Assembly (NCBI RefSeq): GCF_000017505.1
Contig: NC_009675.1
Span: 2,914,001 to 2,978,000, forward strand
DNA from: Anaeromyxobacter sp. Fw109-5
GTDB taxonomy: Bacteria; Myxococcota; Myxococcia; Myxococcales; Anaeromyxobacteraceae
DNA length: 64,000 bases
Reading direction: 5' to 3'
The notes under the pieces are model-generated. The model did not search any database. It was not told the DNA's origin and saw nothing but the letters and a program-made list of their open reading frames with translations. Position numbers and translations under genes: made by a program. Each line of letters opens with the position of its first letter. The stretch's first letter is position 1. Positions 1 through 9,654 of this stretch are shown here, piece after piece.

Positions 1-1
1 C

Positions 2-421
2 GGCTACATGCGCCTCGTCACCCCTGCCTTCCTCCGCGCCTTCGGCCCGACCTCCGGGTCGCGCGGCTGCCCGCGCGTGCTGAACGTCCACCCTGGCCTC
101 TTGCCGAGCTTCCCCGGGCTCCACGCGCAGCGGCAGTGCGTCGAGTACGGCGCGCGCTTCGCCGGCTGCACCGTGCACTTCGTGGACGAGGGGACCGACA
201 CCGGCCCGGTCATCGCGCAGGCGGTCGTGCCGGTGCTGCCGGACGACGACGACGCGGCGCTCGCCGCGCGCATCCTCCAGCAGGAGCACCGGCTCTATCC
301 GCAGGCCATCCAGTGGCTGTCGGAGGGGCGGCTCTCCGTCGAGGGGCGCCGCGTGCGCGTGGACGGCGCGCGCGCCGCGCCCGCGGCGCCGGTCACGAAC
401 CCGGTCGTCGAGCTCGGCTGA
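2..421 (+). CDS. purN: Phosphoribosylglycinamide formyltransferase, C-terminal part (5' truncated by window edge)
   Basis: Transfers a formyl group from 10-formyl-THF to GAR in cytoplasmic purine synthesis. The frame is open from base 2, so the true start lies outside the window; 139 residues are visible and roughly the first third of a normal PurN is missing. Seen in the sequence: the HPGLLPSFPG segment holding the conserved catalytic-loop histidine, and VDEGTDTGPVIAQ with the conserved aspartate. The C-terminal tail after about residue 120 is an Ala/Pro-rich extension with no family signature. PurN uses the same folate pool that FolD and the gcv genes downstream supply, but it is a separate transcription unit. 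Confidence 0.93.
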   Translation, partial: GYMRLVTPAFLRAFGPTSGSRGCPRVLNVHPGLLPSFPGLHAQRQCVEYGARFAGCTVHFVDEGTDTGPVIAQAVVPVLPDDDDAALAARILQQEHRLYPQAIQWLSEGRLSVEGRRVRVDGARAAPAAPVTNPVVELG

Positions 422-477
422 GGTCGCGCCGCGCGACGCGCAGGGGCCCACGACGGCAGCGGTGAGCCGTTGCCAGC

Positions 478-526
478 GGTGGGGCCCCAGCTGCTCCGCT
501 GCCGGGGCGGGGCGCAGCCCCCGTCC
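478..526 (-). repeat. Dispersed 49-bp stem-loop repeat, copy 1 (minus orientation)
   Basis: Read on the minus strand this starts GGACGGGGGCTGCGCCCC and ends GCTGGGGCCCCACC. The same 49-nt arrangement, with a few changes in the middle, occurs at 28865-28913 on the plus strand. Both copies lie just after a stop codon (purN here, the M23 peptidase there), and both are preceded by GATC-containing sequence. The internal GGGGCTGCGCCCC is a hairpin. A terminator or REP-like role is possible but not shown. Confidence 0.6.
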
Positions 527-537
527 AACTGATCCGT

Positions 538-565
538 TTGGCGTCCGGCCGAACCCGAGTAGACT
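538..565 (+). promoter_or_regulatory. Sigma70-type promoter, near-leaderless
   Basis: TTGGCG (538-543), 16-nt spacer, TAGACT (560-565). The GTG of the downstream oxidoreductase begins only 9 nt after the -10 box, so the mRNA would have almost no 5' leader. No Shine-Dalgarno is visible ahead of that GTG. Confidence 0.5.
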
Positions 566-574
566 GCCACGCCC

Positions 575-2122
575 GTGGCGCAGACCTTCCGTCCCCCCGC
601 AACCCAGCGCATCTACGACGTCTGCGTCGTCGGCTCGCAGCTCGGCGGCGTCGTCGCCGGCGCCCTGCTCGCCCGGCGCGGCCTCCGCGTCTTGCACGTC
701 GCGCACGACGACCCGGGCTTCCACTACGCCGATCACGGCTACGTCCTGCCGTTCGGCCCGGCGGTCGTCCCCTCCCCGCGCCAGCTGCCGAGCGCCGAGG
801 CGGTCCTCTCCGAGCTGGGCCTGGCGACGGACTTCTCGCGCGCGCTCGTCCCCTCGGATCCGGACCTCCAGCTCCTCCTGCCGAAGCACCGCGCCGACCT
901 CTCGCGCGACCCCGCGGTGCTGCGCATCGAGCTGCGCCGCGAGTGGCCGCAGGAGGCCGAGGCGCTCGAGGCCTCCTTCGCGAAGCTCGGCACGCTCTTC
1001 GACTTCGCCGGGTTCTTCCTGCGCGCGGCGCCGCCGCTCCCGCCCGACGGCTTCATCGAGCGCCGCGAGGTGAAGAAGGCCATCAAGCTCGCCTCGTCGG
1101 CGCCCGGCGCGCCGCCGGAGCCGGTCGGGGTGGCGCGGCCGTTCGCGGGGCTCGAGGATCACGAGCTCGCGCAGAGCCTCGCCATCGCGCACCGCTATCT
1201 CACCTACCTCGACGGCGAGCCGTCCCCCCTCTCCCTCGTGCGCCTCCTCGGCGGCGCGTTCCGCGGCACGAGCCGGCTGCCCGGCGGCCAGGGGACGCTG
1301 CGCGAGATGGTCCGGCGCCGCATCGCGGAGTCGCGCGGGGAGCTCCGCGGCGGCCCGGGCGAGCCGGCGGTCGCGACCGGGTTCGAGATCGAGGGCGGCA
1401 AGGTGGAGGCGGTGCGGCTCGCCGACTCTCCGGACGCCCACGTCGCACGCGCGTTCATCGCCGCCACCGACGCGGACCGCCTGCTCGGGCTGCTGCCCGC
1501 GGACCTCCGGGAATCGCGCGCGCTCGAGCCGCTCCGCGGGATCCGCCCCCGGCGCCAGCTCGTCTCGGTGAACCTCGTCGTCAAGCAGACGGCCCTGCCC
1601 CCGGCGCTCGCCGAGAACGTCGTGGCGCTCCGGAACGCCTCCGGCGGCGACGGGCTCGACAACGCGGTGTTCCTCCAGGTCCTCCCCGCCCGGCGCGAGG
1701 GTCGAAAGGGGCCCGGCGACAAGGGAGCGGCCGGGGAGCCCGTGTCGGACGAGCGCGTCGTGTGCGCCTCGGGCTTCATCTCCGCGGACGTGCGAGGCAG
1801 CGCCGCGCTCCGCGAGGCGGCCGGCCGCATCCGCGAGGCCGTGGCCGACGCCATCCCGTTCTTCGAGCGCCACCTCATCGCCGAGTCCGCGCCGCTGCTG
1901 GCGTCGCCACACGCCGCCGAGCTCCCCCCGGTGCACCCGCTCTACGAGGCGAACCTCGACGAGTTCCTCGGCGTCACCGGCCTGCCCGTGAAAGGCCCGT
2001 GGAAGAACCTCTTCTTCGCCGGCCGGGAGGTGCTCCCCGGCCTCGGGATCGAGGGCGAGTTCTACGCGGGCATCCAGGCGGCCGGGCACGTCGCCGCGCT
2101 GCTCGGCTCGAAGGCCCGCTGA
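575..2122 (+). CDS. FAD/NAD(P)-dependent oxidoreductase (phytoene-desaturase-like)
   Basis: 515 aa. Residues about 14-45 form a dinucleotide-binding beta-alpha-beta unit (VCVVGSQLGGVVAGALLARRG), with the usual GxGxxG relaxed to GSxLGG. The C-terminal part (GREVLPGLGIEGEFYAGI) resembles the FAD-contacting end of amine-oxidase/phytoene-dehydrogenase proteins. No signal peptide. The GTG start is preferred because the frame opens there with no earlier ATG and a promoter lies just upstream. The substrate cannot be deduced: carotenoid, NAD(P)H or an amine are all possible, and no neighbouring biosynthetic genes narrow it down. Confidence 0.75.
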   Translation: MAQTFRPPATQRIYDVCVVGSQLGGVVAGALLARRGLRVLHVAHDDPGFHYADHGYVLPFGPAVVPSPRQLPSAEAVLSELGLATDFSRALVPSDPDLQLLLPKHRADLSRDPAVLRIELRREWPQEAEALEASFAKLGTLFDFAGFFLRAAPPLPPDGFIERREVKKAIKLASSAPGAPPEPVGVARPFAGLEDHELAQSLAIAHRYLTYLDGEPSPLSLVRLLGGAFRGTSRLPGGQGTLREMVRRRIAESRGELRGGPGEPAVATGFEIEGGKVEAVRLADSPDAHVARAFIAATDADRLLGLLPADLRESRALEPLRGIRPRRQLVSVNLVVKQTALPPALAENVVALRNASGGDGLDNAVFLQVLPARREGRKGPGDKGAAGEPVSDERVVCASGFISADVRGSAALREAAGRIREAVADAIPFFERHLIAESAPLLASPHAAELPPVHPLYEANLDEFLGVTGLPVKGPWKNLFFAGREVLPGLGIEGEFYAGIQAAGHVAALLGSKAR

Positions 2123-2165
2123 AGTAGGCGTCGCGCCGCCGGGGTGGCTGGGCGCGATCCAGCCC

Positions 2166-2193
2166 TTGCATTTCCGCCGCCGTTGCGTAATAT
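2166..2193 (+). promoter_or_regulatory. Sigma70-type promoter of rpmB
   Basis: TTGCAT (2166-2171), 16-nt spacer, TAATAT (2188-2193), followed by a leader of about 25 nt to the rpmB ATG with GGAGCAAGCC as ribosome-binding region. The A/T-rich -10 box stands out in a very GC-rich background. Confidence 0.6.
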
Positions 2194-2223
2194 CCCGCGC
2201 TCTTTCGGTTTTCGGAGCAAGCC

Positions 2224-2445
2224 ATGGCACGCCGCTGCGACATCTGTGGGAAGGGCCCGCTCGTGGGCAACAACGTCTCCCACGCGAACAACAAGTCGAA
2301 GACCCGCTCGCTGCCGAACCTGCGCTCTGTCCGCGCGACGGTCGACGGCACGGTGAAGCACGTGCGCGTCTGCACGCGCTGCCTCAAGGCCGGCAAGGTC
2401 GTGAAGGTCGCGCACGGCGCCTCGCGCGCCTCGGCGCGCGCCTAG
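2224..2445 (+). CDS. rpmB: 50S ribosomal protein L28
   Basis: 73 aa, the usual L28 length. It binds 23S rRNA in the large subunit. Seen: a zinc-binding CxxC at residues 5-8 (CDICGKGP) and a second CxxC (CTRC) near residue 56, so this is the zinc-containing (C+) paralogue, and the central [15 protein letters not shown] family signature. A GGAGCAAGCC stretch upstream acts as RBS. It stands alone, without rpmG, as in several deltaproteobacteria. Confidence 0.97.
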   Translation: MARRCDICGKGPLVGNNVSHANNKSKTRSLPNLRSVRATVDGTVKHVRVCTRCLKAGKVVKVAHGASRASARA

Positions 2446-2606
2446 GGCAGTTCGCCCGCCTCTCGGGCGCGCTCTCCGTTCCCCGCGCGGCCTCTCTCGG
2501 ACCGCAGCCGAGCGCCACCCCCCGACCTGCGTGCAGCCGTCCGCGGACCCGGAGCCGGGTCGCAAGGCGTTGCGCCGGCCGGGGCGGTGCGCCATGGGGG
2601 TGCGTG

Positions 2607-3917
2607 ATGGCAAAGGACGACAGGTCGCTCGCCCCCGCGGAGCTCCGGGACGCCCGCACGGCGCTCGCCGCGGCGCGCGGCCGCAAGCGGCTCGACGTGA
2701 TCCTCGACGCGCGCGATCCGCAGGCGCTCGTGCGCGCGCTGCCCGCGGACGAGCTCTACTTCACGGTGCGCGACATCGGCCTCGCCGACGCCGCCCCCAT
2801 CGTGCAGCTCGCCTCGGCAGAGCAGTTCAAGATCTTCGTCGATCTCGACGCCTGGTCCCGCGCCGGCTTCGACGCGCGGAAGGCGCTGCCCTGGCTGCGC
2901 GCGGCGCGCGCGGGCGCCCAGCTCGAGCCGAAGGCGGCGGCGCGCTGGGAGCGCAAGCTCGCGGCGCTGGATCGCGAGCTCCTCCACCTCGTCCTGCGCA
3001 CGACGCTGCGCGTGCACGACCTCGAGCAGGATCCGGACCCGGAGCTCACGAGCGACCGCTTCATGCGGGCGCCCGAGGGGAAGTTCGTCATCGAGTTCCT
3101 CGTCGACGGCGCCGAGTACATGGCCGTCCGCGGGATCCTCGACGACCTGTACGCGGAGGACCCGTTCGCGGCCACGCGGCTGCTCTCCTCGATCCGCTGG
3201 GACCTGCCGAGCGAGCTCGAGGAGACTGCGCTGCGGTGGCGCGCGGGGCGGCTCGCCGATCTCGGCTACCCTTCCCTCGACGAGGCCCTCTCCTGGTTCG
3301 CGCGCCCGCCGCGCACGCCCGCCACGGCGCCGGGGCTCGCTGCGCGCCCGCCCGGCTTCTTCCTCGCGACGCTCGCGACGTCGTCGCTGCTCGACCGCGC
3401 GTTCGCCGCCCTCGCCCCGTCCGAGCGCGACGCGCTGGAACGGCAGATCGTGTCCGCGGCGAACGCGGTCCTCGTCGCGGACGCCGTGGACCCCGGCGAC
3501 CTCGAGGCGGTGCGCGCCGCGTTCGGCGCCGCGCGGGCGTACCTCGAGCTCGGCCTCGAGAAGCTCTCCGGGGAGGACGAGGCCCGCGCGGCCGAGGTGC
3601 TGGCCGAGACCCCGGTGAAGCGGATCTTCCAGGAGGGGTTCGGGCGCGTGCTCGAGCTGCGCTGGCGGGCGGAGCGGCTCCTCGCCGCCGCCGGCGGGGC
3701 CGAGCGGTTCCGCTCGCCGCTCTCGGAGCTGCTCACCGCGCTCGCGCGCCGCAGGCCCCGTTACTTCCCGGGCATCGAGGCGCCGCGGGAGGAGTGGGGT
3801 ACCCCCATGGCCGCGGCCTTCGAGCCGCGCCACTTCCGATCCTCGGCGGACCTCGCCCGCACCGCGGCCGCGCTCGACGCGGCCGAGGCGGAGGCCGGGG
3901 CGGCACCCGCGCCGTAG
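2607..3917 (+). CDS. DUF6178 family protein
   Basis: 436 aa, cytoplasmic, no signal or membrane segments. The opening (residues about 10-60) has the pattern of DUF6178, a family known from deltaproteobacteria, with LPADELYFTVRDIGLADAAP. The remainder is alpha-helical and acidic/Leu-rich, ending in an Ala/Glu-rich helix. GTG and ATG are adjacent at 2604/2607; the ATG is chosen. The function is unknown. It lies after rpmB with a 161-nt gap, so it is probably its own unit. Confidence 0.8.
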   Translation: MAKDDRSLAPAELRDARTALAAARGRKRLDVILDARDPQALVRALPADELYFTVRDIGLADAAPIVQLASAEQFKIFVDLDAWSRAGFDARKALPWLRAARAGAQLEPKAAARWERKLAALDRELLHLVLRTTLRVHDLEQDPDPELTSDRFMRAPEGKFVIEFLVDGAEYMAVRGILDDLYAEDPFAATRLLSSIRWDLPSELEETALRWRAGRLADLGYPSLDEALSWFARPPRTPATAPGLAARPPGFFLATLATSSLLDRAFAALAPSERDALERQIVSAANAVLVADAVDPGDLEAVRAAFGAARAYLELGLEKLSGEDEARAAEVLAETPVKRIFQEGFGRVLELRWRAERLLAAAGGAERFRSPLSELLTALARRRPRYFPGIEAPREEWGTPMAAAFEPRHFRSSADLARTAAALDAAEAEAGAAPAP

Positions 3918-3941
3918 GACGACGGGGCTGCCGCCGGCGCC

Positions 3942-4940
3942 CTACCCGGCCTCGACGAACGTCGCCTCGCGGGCCCACTCCTGCGTCTGGTCGAGCTGCT
4001 CGTCCGAGAGGATCCCGCCGTCCCGCAGCAGCCGCACCTCGCTGCGCATGTTCGTGTCGAGCAGGTACGGCCCGTCGGTGTTGATGGTGAACTTCACGCC
4101 CCGCTGCCAGAAGCGGCGCAGCACCTCGCCGAGCTCGTCCAGCGAGGCCACGGCGCGGGTCGCCAGGTTGGAGCTCGGGCAGATCTCCAGGACCACGCCG
4201 CGCTCGCGGAGCAGATCCATGACGCGCTCGTCCTTCGCGGCGCAGATGCCGTGGCCGATCCGCTGCGGCTGCAGCTCCTCGACCACCGCCCGCACGCCCT
4301 CCGCGCCGGTCCCGGCGGTCTCGCCCGTGTGGACGGTCGTCTTGAGGCCAGCCGCCCGCGCCCGCGCGAACAGCTCGCGGTAGCGCTTCACCTCTCGACC
4401 GTCCAGCTCGATGGCGTTGCGCTCGGTCCCGGCGAGGTCGATCCCCACCACGCCGCGGCGCCGGTAGCGGATCGCCTTCTCGACCAGGATCTCGTTCAGC
4501 CGGGCGTCGAACTCGCGGGCGAGGCAGAAGATGATCCCGGCCCGCACGCCGTACTCGAGGACCGCCCGATCCATGCCGCGCAGCGCCGCGTGGATGATGT
4601 GATCGAGATCGCGCTCGCCGCCGACGTTGCGCTTCATCGGGTTGAAGCGCAGCTCGATGAGCGAGACGCGCGAGGAGCGGTACTCCTTCCCGATCACCTC
4701 GTAGACGCTGCGCTCCATCGCCTGCGGCGAGGACTGGATCCGCTCCGTCCAGGTGTGGAGCACCGCGAGGTACTCGTCGAGCGACCTCACCTTCCCCGGC
4801 CGCGCCGAGACGAGCTCCTTGAACTCCCAGTAGTCGGAGACCGGCAGCTTGAAGCCCTGGTCGTGCGCGATCGACCAGAGGATGTGGGGGGCGACCGCGC
4901 CGCCGACGTGGATGTGGAGATCCGCGAGCTCCCTGGGCAT
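3942..4940 (-). CDS. Adenosine deaminase-like amidohydrolase with altered metal-site motifs
   Basis: 332 aa TIM-barrel deaminase of the ADA/AMP-deaminase superfamily. Seen: DLHIHVGG near the N-terminus where true ADA has HxHLDG; TVHTGETAGTG for the catalytic HAGE-type Glu; RIGHGI for the conserved His; CPSSNL; and NTDGP where classical ADA has NTDDP. The zinc ligands (two His, later His, first Asp of NTD) are retained, but the Asp after it is replaced by Gly, so the substrate may not be adenosine. Start at 4940 by the MPRELADLHIH pattern. It lies 35 nt downstream of the zinc-ribbon gene, probably in one operon. Confidence 0.8.
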   Translation of the reverse strand: MPRELADLHIHVGGAVAPHILWSIAHDQGFKLPVSDYWEFKELVSARPGKVRSLDEYLAVLHTWTERIQSSPQAMERSVYEVIGKEYRSSRVSLIELRFNPMKRNVGGERDLDHIIHAALRGMDRAVLEYGVRAGIIFCLAREFDARLNEILVEKAIRYRRRGVVGIDLAGTERNAIELDGREVKRYRELFARARAAGLKTTVHTGETAGTGAEGVRAVVEELQPQRIGHGICAAKDERVMDLLRERGVVLEICPSSNLATRAVASLDELGEVLRRFWQRGVKFTINTDGPYLLDTNMRSEVRLLRDGGILSDEQLDQTQEWAREATFVEAG

Positions 4941-4975
4941 GTCGCTCCGTCGTGTTCGCTTCGGGTTCGGACCGC

Positions 4976-5452
4976 TCAGGACTGCGCCTCGTCCGGCGCC
5001 GCGTTCGCGGGTGCGCCGAGCCCGAGCCCGCACTCCGGGCACTCCGCCGGCCCGCCCGCGCTCACCGCGAAGGCGTGCCCGCAGGCGGGGCACGTCACCT
5101 CGCCGCCCGCGTCGAGATCCACTCCCGTCTGGCCGCGCGCGGCGGCCGCGGCCGCCGCCGGATCCTCGAGCAGCTCTGCCCAGTCCTTGCGCAGGAACTC
5201 GCCGGCGCGCGGGACCTCGTCGCGCGGCACGTAGAGGTTCCAGAGCGGGTGCGCGCGCTCCTCGGGCCGCGCCGGCGGCACCTTCTCCATCTCGGGCGCG
5301 AGCCCCTGGACCTCCAGGAGCGACATCATCTCGCGGACCGACGCGTAGCCGGATCGCGTGATGAGCGCGAGCCCCTCCCCCTCCGCGTCGCACGTCACGC
5401 AGGCGCCGGCGTCGTCGAGCGGCGTCGAGCACTTCTGGCAGAGCTGGGCCAT
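4976..5452 (-). CDS. Double zinc-ribbon protein of unknown function
   Basis: 158 aa, soluble. Two treble-clef or ribbon modules are visible: C-x2-C at residues 5-8 paired with CVTC near residue 18, and CPAC (about residue 124) paired with CPEC (about residue 138). The stretch between is helical, followed by an acidic Ala-rich linker. The central VREMMSLLEVQGLAPEM segment and the pairing with an upstream zinc ribbon resemble putative signal-transducing DUF2007-like proteins, but this is not a firm match. It precedes the deaminase-like gene on the same strand. Confidence 0.7.
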   Translation of the reverse strand: MAQLCQKCSTPLDDAGACVTCDAEGEGLALITRSGYASVREMMSLLEVQGLAPEMEKVPPARPEERAHPLWNLYVPRDEVPRAGEFLRKDWAELLEDPAAAAAAARGQTGVDLDAGGEVTCPACGHAFAVSAGGPAECPECGLGLGAPANAAPDEAQS

Positions 5453-5555
5453 CGGCGTCCTCCCTGGCGCGTCCTCGCGCGCCCGGGATTCTAGCCGGAC
5501 CGGCTCCCGTGTGCCCGCGTCGTCGGCGCGCCCGGCTCGTCTTTGGCGCGAATCG

Positions 5556-5774
5556 TCAGCGCGCCGGCTTCGCGTTCGGTGCGCGCCTCGGAGCGTGCTT
5601 CGCCGCGACGGCGCGCTCGAGCGCCGCCGGCGGTCGGGCCGCGGGCGCGGCCGCCTCCGTCGCGATCACGCGGGGAGCCTCGGCCTGGACCGGCTGTGCC
5701 CGCTCGTGCACGGGCCCGGCCAGCACGGCGACGGCGAGGAGGGCGGGCGCGAAGAGGAAGCGGTACAGGGCCAT
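5556..5774 (-). CDS. Small secreted or membrane-anchored protein
   Basis: 72 aa. The start at 5774 is supported by a GGGAGG Shine-Dalgarno six nt upstream. Residues 4-20 ([17 protein letters not shown]) form a signal peptide or single membrane helix. The rest is Ala/Pro/Arg-rich, low-complexity and basic, without cysteines. No family is recognised. Being short and low-complexity it could be spurious, but the RBS and signal sequence favour a real gene. It is divergent from folD. Confidence 0.5.
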
Positions 5775-5886
5775 GGTCGGCCTCCCGGGCGGCTTGCGGG
5801 CGGAGCGTGGACGACCATGACGGTGAGGCGGCACCCCCGCGGCGCCAAGCGGCCAGGATGGGGGACGCGAGCCGCGCGTCCTCCGG

Positions 5887-5892
5887 TATACT
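5887..5892 (+). promoter_or_regulatory. -10 element of folD
   Basis: TATACT, ten nt before the folD ATG; no convincing -35 at the proper distance. The position predicts a 5' leader of only about four nt. No RBS precedes folD, which fits leaderless translation. Confidence 0.45.
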
Positions 5893-5902
5893 GCGCGGCC
5901 CT

Positions 5903-6748
5903 ATGATCATCGACGGGAAGCTCATCGCAGCGAAGGTGCGCGGCGAGGTCGCAGAGGCCGTGCGCGCGCTCAAGGCCTCCGGGGTCGCCCCCGGGCTCTC
6001 CGTGGTGCGGGTCGGAGACGACCCCGCCTCGGCCATCTACGTCCGCGGCAAGCGCAAGGATTGCGAGGAGGTCGGGATCCGCTCCGACGAGCATCACCTC
6101 CCCGCGACGGTCTCGCAGGCCGACCTGCTCGCGCTGGTGGCACGCCTCAACGCCGACCCCACCGTCCACGGCATCCTCGTGCAGCTCCCGCTGCCGAAGC
6201 ACCTCGACGAGCGGGCCGTGCTCGACGCCATCGACCCGCGCAAGGACTCGGACGGCTTCCACCCGTTCAACGTCGGCGCGCTCTCCATCGGCATCCCTGG
6301 CACGCCGCGGCCGTGCACGCCGGCGGGCGTGATGCGGCTGCTGGACGAGGCGAGGGTCGATCCGAAGGGCAAGCGCGCCATCGTCGTCGGCCGCTCGAAC
6401 ATCGTGGGCAAGCCCATGGCCGCGATGCTCCTCGAGCGGCACGCCACCGTCACCATCGCCCACTCGCGCACGCAGGACCTGGCCGGCGAGGTCGCCCGCG
6501 CCGACATCGTGGTGGCGGCGATCGGAAAGGCGGAGCTCATCCGCGGCGAGTGGATCCGCGAGGGCGCCGTGGTGATCGACGTCGGGATGAACCGGCTCGA
6601 CGACGGCCGCCTCGTGGGCGACGTCGAGTACGCGGCCGCGGCGCGGCGCGCCTCGGCGATCACGCCCGTCCCGGGCGGGGTCGGCCCGATGACCCGCGCC
6701 ATGCTGCTCGTCAACACCATCGAGCTCGCGAGGTCGGGCGCGCGGTGA
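5903..6748 (+). CDS. folD: Bifunctional methylenetetrahydrofolate dehydrogenase / methenyl-THF cyclohydrolase
   Basis: 281 aa, normal for FolD. It interconverts 5,10-methylene-THF, methenyl-THF and 10-formyl-THF. Seen: the [14 protein letters not shown] segment (Tyr46 and Lys50 match the catalytic Tyr/Lys), the VQLPLPKHL signature, [21 protein letters not shown] for NADP binding, and [11 protein letters not shown] near the C-terminus. The ATG at 5903 is the conserved start (MIIDGKLIA). Its TGA overlaps the GTG of the next gene. It supplies the formyl donor for PurN and takes up the methylene-THF made by the gcv system downstream. Confidence 0.97.
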
Positions 6749-7875
6749 GGCGGGCGGCGGTCGCGGCCGCGCTGGCCGCCGTGCTCGCCGGCTGCTCGCC
6801 GGCGAGCCCGACGTTCACGGTCCGCTCCGCGCGCGCCCGGAACCCGGGCCCGGCGCCCGCCATCGCCGGGCCGTTCGAGCGCGTCCTTCACCTCGCGGAC
6901 TTCGGCGACCCCACCGATCAGCAGGGCGAGGTCGCGCGCGCCGTCATCCGCGCCCACGAGCGAGCGCCGTTCGCGCTCGGCTTCTTCCCGGGCGACAACG
7001 TCTACCCGTGTGGCCCCGACGTGACCGCGCCAGGGGCGGACGCGTGCCGGTTCGGCGACGACGGGAACACCCTCGCACCCGGCTTCTCCCCGCCCGCCGA
7101 TCCGTCCTTCTCCCGCCACGACGCGCCGCTCGCGCGGCTCGCGGGTCCTCCCGCCGCGGAGGTCTACCTCGCGCTCGGCAACCACGACGTCGCGACCTGG
7201 ACGGACTGTCGCCGCAGCGGCGATCCGGTGGCGGAGGGCAGGCTCAAGGCCTGCCTCGAGGTGGCGCACCGCTCGCCGGTGTGGCGGATGCCGGGGCGCC
7301 ACTACGCCGTCGAGCGCGCCGCCGCGCGCTTCCTGGTGGTGGACACGAACCCCGTCGAGGAGCCGTACGGCGGGTTCGCGCTGGAGGACGAGGTCGCCTT
7401 CGTGCGCGACCAGGCGGCGGGGTGCCGGGCCGACGCGTGCGAGTCCGAGCCGGGCGGCTGCGAGAGACCGTGGTGCTTCCTCGTCGGCCACCACCCGCCC
7501 GTCACGGCCGGCAGCCACCGGGACGACGCGACGCCGGAGCGTCTCGCCCGCATGGACGAGCTCCTCGCCGCCGGCGCCGGCCGCATCCGCGCGTTCCTCG
7601 CCGGGCACGACCACGATCTGCAGCACCTGCGCTCGCCCGAGGGGCTCGACGTGCTGGTGTCCGGCAACGGCGCGCGGGGCCGCCCCGGGGAGCGGTTCGA
7701 CGGGACCTCCGTCCCGGGGACCGAGGTGATCTTCGCGACGGTGCGCTGGGGCTACGGCGTGCTCGAGGTGGCGCGCGACGGCTGGCGCTACCGCTTCGAG
7801 GACGACGAGGGCAAGGCCGTCTACTGCTGCGCCGCGGTCGCCGGCGGGCGCTGCGAGCCGGTGCGCTGCCACTGA
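6745..7875 (+). CDS. Lipoprotein metallophosphoesterase (acid-phosphatase-like)
   Basis: 376 aa. Residues 1-17 form a lipoprotein signal ending in LAGC, so the mature protein is probably anchored by Cys18. The calcineurin-like fold is shown by DFGD (first metal Asp), FPGDNVY (GDN), LGNHD (GNHD), GHHPP and GHDHDLQH in the proper order. Six or more cysteines in the mature part suggest disulfides outside the cytoplasm. The family includes purple-acid phosphatase-like enzymes; the substrate is unknown. The GTG start overlaps the folD stop as GTGA, so translation is likely coupled, although no functional link to FolD is evident. Confidence 0.82.
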
Positions 7876-8022
7876 AGGACCCCTTCGCGCGCAGTGCGTT
7901 CGAGGCGGCGACAGCCCCGTTCCGGGGCGCCCGGGCCTCCCCTGCGTTCCCGCCTTGCGGTCGCGCCGCCAGGGAGGTAGTGCAAGGGCGCGTCTCCGCG
8001 GGATCTTCCGCGCCCGGCGCGC

Positions 8023-8050
8023 TTGACCCGAGAGTCGACCCCGATAGAAT
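8023..8050 (+). promoter_or_regulatory. Sigma70-type promoter of the gcv operon
   Basis: TTGACC (8023-8028), 16-nt spacer, TAGAAT (8045-8050); gcvT starts 34 nt further on. There is room for only a short leader, so a tandem glycine riboswitch would not fit downstream of this promoter. Confidence 0.65.
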
Positions 8051-8084
8051 TCGCCCGCCTTTCCCGGTTGTCCCCGAGGCGCCC

Positions 8085-9167
<1,083 letters not shown>

Positions 9168-9183
9168 CGAGGAGGCGGACGCC

Positions 9184-9567
9184 ATGGATTTCCCCGAGGA
9201 CCTCAAGTACACGCGCGAGCACGAGTGGGCCCGGCAGAAGGGCTCGAGGATCGTCATCGGCATCACCGACTTCGCCCAGGACCAGCTCGGCGACGTGGTG
9301 TTCGTCGAGCTGCCCGAGATCGGCGACACCGTGAAGAAGGGCGAGTCCTTCGGCGTGGTGGAGTCGACGAAGGCCGTCTCCGAGCTGTTCGCCCCGATCT
9401 CCGGCAAGGTCGTCGAGGTGAACGACCCGCTGGCGGACGCCCCCGAGACGATCAACTCGGATCCGTACGAGGAGGGCTGGATGATCGCCGTCGAGCCCTC
9501 CGACCCGAAGGAGGTCGAGGCGCTCATGGACGTGCGCGCCTACCGCGCCTTCGTCGAGGAGCAGTAG
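9184..9567 (+). CDS. gcvH: Glycine cleavage system H protein (lipoyl carrier)
   Basis: 127 aa. It shuttles the aminomethyl group between the P and T proteins on a lipoyl arm. The lipoylation site is Lys63 in VVESTKAVSELFAP; the surrounding YTREHEWA and GDVVFVELPEIGD motifs are canonical. GAGGAGG eight nt before the ATG is a strong RBS. Second gene of the gcv operon. Lipoylation would need LipA/LipB or LplA, none of which is in this window. Confidence 0.98.
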   Translation: MDFPEDLKYTREHEWARQKGSRIVIGITDFAQDQLGDVVFVELPEIGDTVKKGESFGVVESTKAVSELFAPISGKVVEVNDPLADAPETINSDPYEEGWMIAVEPSDPKEVEALMDVRAYRAFVEEQ

Positions 9568-9654
9568 CAGCGTCCGCCGCCGGCGGTCGCGTCACGATTC
9601 AGCCTCGCGGCCGCTCGCCCGAGCCGGCCCCGACGGGCCACAGGAGTCCGCGCC

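Noticed and set aside
7876-8084. Possible glycine riboswitch upstream of gcvT
   Set aside because: No glycine-aptamer core sequence, and the promoter at 8023-8050 leaves only about 27 nt of leader.
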